A DNA stretch of 8,126 nt, from the NCBI GenBank assembly GCA_019348475.1, contig JAHWJJ010000193.1:1-8126 (forward strand). The letters run 5' to 3'. Position numbers and translations under genes: made by a program. This DNA is from Gemmatimonadota bacterium (GTDB lineage Bacteria > Gemmatimonadota > Gemmatimonadetes > Longimicrobiales > Longimicrobiaceae). Every line of letters starts with the position of its first letter. The first letter of the stretch is position 1. The notes below the pieces were generated by a model that was not told the DNA's origin, did not search any database, and saw only the letters and a program-made list of their open reading frames with translations. Shown one piece after another: positions 5,670 through 8,126 of this stretch.

Positions 5670-5927
5670 CTATGCCTTTCTACGTGCGACCGCTCTACGC
5701 AGTCGTTCAGCAAGCCGGAGGAGAATTCGTGCGCGACCCTCCAAACTCGTCGCGATGCGCTCCACACTGGCATCCGTAGGGATGCGGGCTCCGCGCGACC
5801 ACTCTCGGACTGTTCCGTAGCTGCCTTCCATCTCCTCGGCTAGATCTCGGAGGCTGAAAGGACCGCTGCGCAAAGCATCCTGAACCGCCTGCGCGACTTC
5901 TTCCCGGTTGCTGCTCCCTTCGCTCAT
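5670..5927 (-). CDS. Small XRE-type helix-turn-helix regulator
   Basis: An 85-residue DNA-binding protein. After an N-terminal helix ([14 protein letters not shown], about 9-22) comes a helix-turn-helix of the Cro/XRE type at about 24-46: [27 protein letters not shown], with the recognition helix at [11 protein letters not shown] and the usual small-protein continuation [13 protein letters not shown]. The C-terminal helix [20 protein letters not shown] is strongly basic. ATG at 5927 is preferred over the adjoining TTG because AAAGG lies 7 bases upstream of it. It is transcribed away from the small gene at 6081, and the shared 150-bp gap carries two matching 18-bp inverted repeats, the obvious candidates for its own operators. 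It probably represses itself and the divergent gene. Confidence 0.87.
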   Translation of the reverse strand: MSEGSSNREEVAQAVQDALRSGPFSLRDLAEEMEGSYGTVREWSRGARIPTDASVERIATSLEGRARILLRLAERLRRAVARRKA

Positions 5928-5939
5928 CAAAGTACCTTT

Positions 5940-5957
5940 GTTGGCACTCTTGCCAAC
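5940..5957. promoter_or_regulatory. Operator-like inverted repeat 1
   Basis: GTTGGCACTCTTGCCAAC, an 18-bp inverted repeat with 7-bp arms (GTTGGCA / TGCCAAC). It lies 12 bases upstream of the HTH start codon, so a bound protein would block that gene's initiation region, and it overlaps the -35 element of the plus-strand promoter. It shares all six outer bases of both arms with repeat 2. Confidence 0.75.
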
Positions 5958-5979
5958 ACAGCGTAAGGTTGGCTATATT
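5950..5979 (+). promoter_or_regulatory. Promoter for the small gene at 6081
   Basis: TTGCCA (5950-5955) and TATATT (5974-5979) resemble sigma-70-type -35 and -10 elements at an 18-base spacing. The -35 lies in operator-like repeat 1 and the -10 is exactly the 6-base centre of repeat 2, so binding to either would shut the promoter. The transcript would begin near 5986, leaving a leader of about 95 bases. On the minus strand TTGGCA (5984-5979) could be a -35 for the HTH gene, but its -10 (CTGTGT) is poor. Confidence 0.55.
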
Positions 5980-5985
5980 GCCAAC
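5968..5985. promoter_or_regulatory. Operator-like inverted repeat 2
   Basis: GTTGGCTATATTGCCAAC, an 18-bp inverted repeat with 6-bp arms identical to those of repeat 1 and an AT-rich centre. The centres of the two repeats are 28 bp apart and the repeats are separated by 10 bp. Two copies of the same dyad in the divergent promoter region of a HTH gene strongly suggest regulator binding sites. Confidence 0.75.
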
Positions 5986-6080
5986 GAAGCGCAGACGCGC
6001 GTCGGCGTCCCAGATCCGCAACGATACCGACACTGGGCGGCGGCGGGCAAGGAGAATCGCATTGCTGAGGAGGATCGATG

Positions 6081-6320
6081 ATGAGAATCGAGCGCGGAAC
6101 CTCGCCCGCACGCCTGCTGGAGATGCTGTCCGACCGCTTCGGCGCATTCGAGGCGATCGCGTACTCCACGATCAAGCTCGCGCGCCACGAGCCGCAGCAG
6201 GAGCTGTCGATGGACCTGCTCGTCGCGGAGGCGGTCCTGGAGTTCGCGGACGACCTGCGCACGGCCACAGAGGCCGCCACGGAGTACGGCCGGAGCGATA
6301 CAGAGCGTGGCGCAAGCTGA
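6081..6320 (+). CDS. Small helical protein of unknown function
   Basis: A 79-residue, probably cytosolic protein without signal peptide or membrane segment. A strong Shine-Dalgarno sequence, TGAGGAGG (6066-6073), precedes two consecutive ATGs; the second (6081, 7 bases away) is better spaced than the first (6078). The protein looks all-helical: [27 protein letters not shown] (about 8-34) and [26 protein letters not shown] (about 42-67), with a Glu/Asp-rich second helix and a disordered tail. I do not recognise a family. It is divergent from the HTH gene and its likely promoter is embedded in the paired inverted repeats, so its expression is probably the output of that switch. The arrangement resembles a regulator with its effector or an antitoxin-like pair, but nothing in the sequence shows toxicity. 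Confidence 0.72.
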   Translation: MRIERGTSPARLLEMLSDRFGAFEAIAYSTIKLARHEPQQELSMDLLVAEAVLEFADDLRTATEAATEYGRSDTERGAS

Positions 6321-6511
6321 CCGCGGCCCGAATGGATGCCGCGCATGACTGCACGTTATCTCCCTCCCCTGCCCCCACCCCCGGCGCACTTCCTGCAGCC
6401 GTCCCGGCGCCGCCGGGCCGGTCCTGCCACGCAAGCCAGCGCCCGCGTAGAGCTCCGCCCCAGGGCGCGGATCAACCGACACTTGCGAGCCAGAGACAGG
6501 GAGCCCCGCCG
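6321..6511. other. Gap between the small gene and treS
   Basis: The 191-base stretch is C-rich and holds no supported gene. CCCGGC (6403-6408) and GCCGGG (6412-6417) form a 6-bp hairpin with a 3-base loop that may weakly terminate the upstream transcript; no T tract follows. I see no convincing promoter for treS. An in-frame extension of treS to an ATG at 6332 is open but Pro/Ala-rich and not protein-like. Confidence 0.4.
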
Positions 6512-8126
6512 TTGAGCGCCGACACGCTGTGGTACAAGGACGCCGTTTTCTACGAGCTGCACGTAAAAGCCTTCCAGGACTCGTCCGTGGACGGCGTGGG
6601 CGACTTCGGGGGGCTCATCCAGCGGCTGGACTACGTGGCCGGCCTGGGCGTGGACGTGATCTGGCTGCTCCCCTTCTACCCCAGCCCGCTGCGCGACGAC
6701 GGCTACGACATCGCCGACTACTACGGCATCCATCCCAACTACGGCACCGTCGACGACTTTCAGAGGTTTCTGGACGAGGCCCACAAGCGCGGCCTGCGCG
6801 TGATCGCCGACCTGGTGCTCAACCACACCAGCAGCGACCACCCCTGGTTCCAGCGCGCGCGGCGGGCCCCCAGGGGGAGCCCCGAGCGCAACTTCTACGT
6901 CTGGAGCGACGAAGACACGCTGTACAGGGAGGCGCGCATCATCTTCACCGACACCGAGCCCAGCAACTGGACCTGGGACCCGGTGGCGCAGCAGTACTAC
7001 TGGCACCGCTTCTTCAGCCACCAGCCGGACCTGAACTGGGACAACCCCGAGGTCAAGGAGGCCATGTTCCGGGTGATGGAGTACTGGCTGGAGCGGGGGC
7101 TGGACGGCTTTCGCGCCGACGCCGTGCCGTACCTGATCGAGCGCGAGGGCACCATCTGCGAGAACCTCCCCGAGACGCACGACATCCTCAAGGAGTTCCG
7201 CGTCCGCCTGGAAAAGAACTACCCCGGGCGCATCCTCCTCGCCGAGGCCAACCAGTGGCCCGAGGACGTGCGGCCGTACTTCGGGGACGACGACGAGTTC
7301 CACATGGCGTTCCACTTTCCCCTGATGCCGCGGATCTTCATGGCCGTGCGGCAGGGGATCCGGAAGCCGATCGTGGAGATCATCGAGCGCACCCCCGCCA
7401 TCCCCGAGAACACGCAGTGGTGCATGTTCCTGCGCAACCACGACGAGCTCACCCTGGAGATGGTGACCGACGAGGAGCGCGACTACATGTACCGCGAGTA
7501 CGCGGCGGACCCGCGGATGCGCATCAACCTGGGCATCCGCCGCCGGCTGGCGCCGCTGATGGAGAACGACCGGCGCAAGATCGAGCTGCTGAACAGCATC
7601 CTGTTCACCATGCCGGGGTCGCCCATCATCTACTACGGCGACGAGATCGGGATGGGCGACAACGTGTGGCTGGGCGACCGCGACGGCGTGCGCACCCCCA
7701 TGCAGTGGTCGCCGGACCGCAACGCCGGCTTCAGCCGCGCGGAGCCGGAGCGGCTGTACCTGCCGGCGATCAACGACGCCGTCTACGGCTTTCCCGCCGT
7801 GAACGTCGAGGCGCAGGAGCGCTCGCCCTATTCGCTCCTGAACTGGACCAAGCGGCTGATCCGCGTCCGCAAGCAGCACCGCGCCTTCGGCCGCGGCACC
7901 ATCTGCTTTCTGCAGCCGGAAAACCCGCACGTGCTGGCGTACATCCGCGAGTACGGCGAAGACGTGATCCTGATCGTCAACAACCTGTCCGCCCAGGCGC
8001 AGGCGGTGCGGCTGGACCTGACCGCCTTCGGCGGCCGGGTGCCCGTGGAGCTGCTGGGGGCCAACGCGTTCATGCCGATCGAGGACTCGCCCTACGCCAT
8101 CACGCTGAGCCCCTACGGCTTCTTCT
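6512..8126 (+). CDS. treS: Trehalose synthase (maltose alpha-D-glucosyltransferase), 5' part
   Basis: The first 538 residues of a GH13 enzyme that interconverts maltose and trehalose by an intramolecular transglucosylation (EC 5.4.99.16); the frame is still open at the window edge. The opening [18 protein letters not shown] with [10 protein letters not shown] is typical of TreS. GH13 regions are complete: ADLVLNHTS (99-107), [10 protein letters not shown] (199-208) with nucleophile Asp203, [13 protein letters not shown] (241-253) with acid/base Glu245, and FLRNHDEL (307-313 region) with Asp311. The signature [20 protein letters not shown] at 389-408 separates it from alpha-amylases. The start is TTG 6512: AGGGAG (6498-6503) lies 8 bases upstream and it gives the usual N-terminus. 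A stand-alone TreS is about 550-600 residues; many bacteria carry a C-terminal maltokinase fusion of about 1100, and the window ends too early to tell. It likely feeds maltose-1-phosphate/GlgE glucan or trehalose metabolism in the cytosol. Confidence 0.96.
   Translation, partial: MSADTLWYKDAVFYELHVKAFQDSSVDGVGDFGGLIQRLDYVAGLGVDVIWLLPFYPSPLRDDGYDIADYYGIHPNYGTVDDFQRFLDEAHKRGLRVIADLVLNHTSSDHPWFQRARRAPRGSPERNFYVWSDEDTLYREARIIFTDTEPSNWTWDPVAQQYYWHRFFSHQPDLNWDNPEVKEAMFRVMEYWLERGLDGFRADAVPYLIEREGTICENLPETHDILKEFRVRLEKNYPGRILLAEANQWPEDVRPYFGDDDEFHMAFHFPLMPRIFMAVRQGIRKPIVEIIERTPAIPENTQWCMFLRNHDELTLEMVTDEERDYMYREYAADPRMRINLGIRRRLAPLMENDRRKIELLNSILFTMPGSPIIYYGDEIGMGDNVWLGDRDGVRTPMQWSPDRNAGFSRAEPERLYLPAINDAVYGFPAVNVEAQERSPYSLLNWTKRLIRVRKQHRAFGRGTICFLQPENPHVLAYIREYGEDVILIVNNLSAQAQAVRLDLTAFGGRVPVELLGANAFMPIEDSPYAITLSPYGFF

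Noticed and set aside
5618..5710. Possible third attC-like site between the HTH and membrane genes (GTTAGCT and GCTGAAC on the minus strand)
   Set aside because: Both boxes deviate from consensus, the inner boxes barely pair, one lies inside the HTH coding sequence, and there is no similarity to the two better sites.
6388..6400. CTTCCTGCAGCCG resembling the inner box of the attC-like sites
   Set aside because: No GTTAGGC or partner box nearby; a chance match to a short PstI-like hexamer context.
6356..7930. A 524-codon open frame on the minus strand opposite treS
   Set aside because: It is Val/His/Gly/Arg-rich without any domain and lies exactly antisense to a gene with complete GH13 motifs; long antisense frames are expected from the codon bias of GC-rich genes.

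Overview
The window looks like a chromosomal segment of a high-GC bacterium, most likely Gemmatimonadota (Longimicrobium-like). This assignment is an inference. It rests on the GC-rich coding bias, on secreted lipoproteins whose mature N-termini are Ser/Thr/Pro-rich (one carries the CSGDSTGPG start I associate with this phylum), and on a full-type trehalose synthase. No rRNA, tRNA, CRISPR array or integrase is present.

Layout. Bases 1-308 hold no convincing gene. Bases 309-1301 (+) encode a lipoprotein with a trypsin-like catalytic triad, followed by a strong hairpin terminator. From about 1300 to 5930 every intact or recognisable host gene lies on the minus strand, and this interval looks like accessory, rearranged DNA. 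Read in minus-strand order it holds a small HTH regulator (5927-5670), a three-helix membrane protein (5594-5112), a small lipoprotein (5065-4610) and a two-helix membrane protein cut off at its C-terminus (4448-about 4158). The cut is a junction with the N-terminal piece of an IS110-family transposase (4034-about 4156, plus strand). Next come a TolB-like beta-propeller lipoprotein (3816-2251), the 3' end of a cupin gene (2159-2001), two attC-like recombination sites (1992-1880 and 1821-1682) and a short membrane ORF (from 1599). Right of 5930 the plus strand carries a short acidic-helical protein (6081-6320) and the 5' part of treS (6512 to the window end).

Two observations deserve most attention. 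(1) The two elements at 1682-1821 and 1880-1992 have the architecture of integron cassette attC sites. Both have GTTAGGC at one end, a relaxed partner box at the other, related inner boxes, inner inverted repeats and about 50 bp of shared sequence. A cupin stop codon lies 8 bp from one of them in the orientation expected of a cassette gene. This suggests a fragment of a cassette array without an integrase in view. (2) Between the divergent HTH gene and the 79-residue protein gene lie two 18-bp inverted repeats of the form GTTGGC-N6-GCCAAC. They sit on the -35 and -10 elements of a plausible plus-strand promoter, so this looks like a compact, probably autoregulated switch controlling an undescribed small protein.

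The genes do not form one pathway. TreS belongs to trehalose/maltose/alpha-glucan metabolism. The protease and TolB-like protein are probably envelope lipoproteins. The HTH, three-helix membrane protein and small lipoprotein genes are closely spaced and may be co-transcribed.
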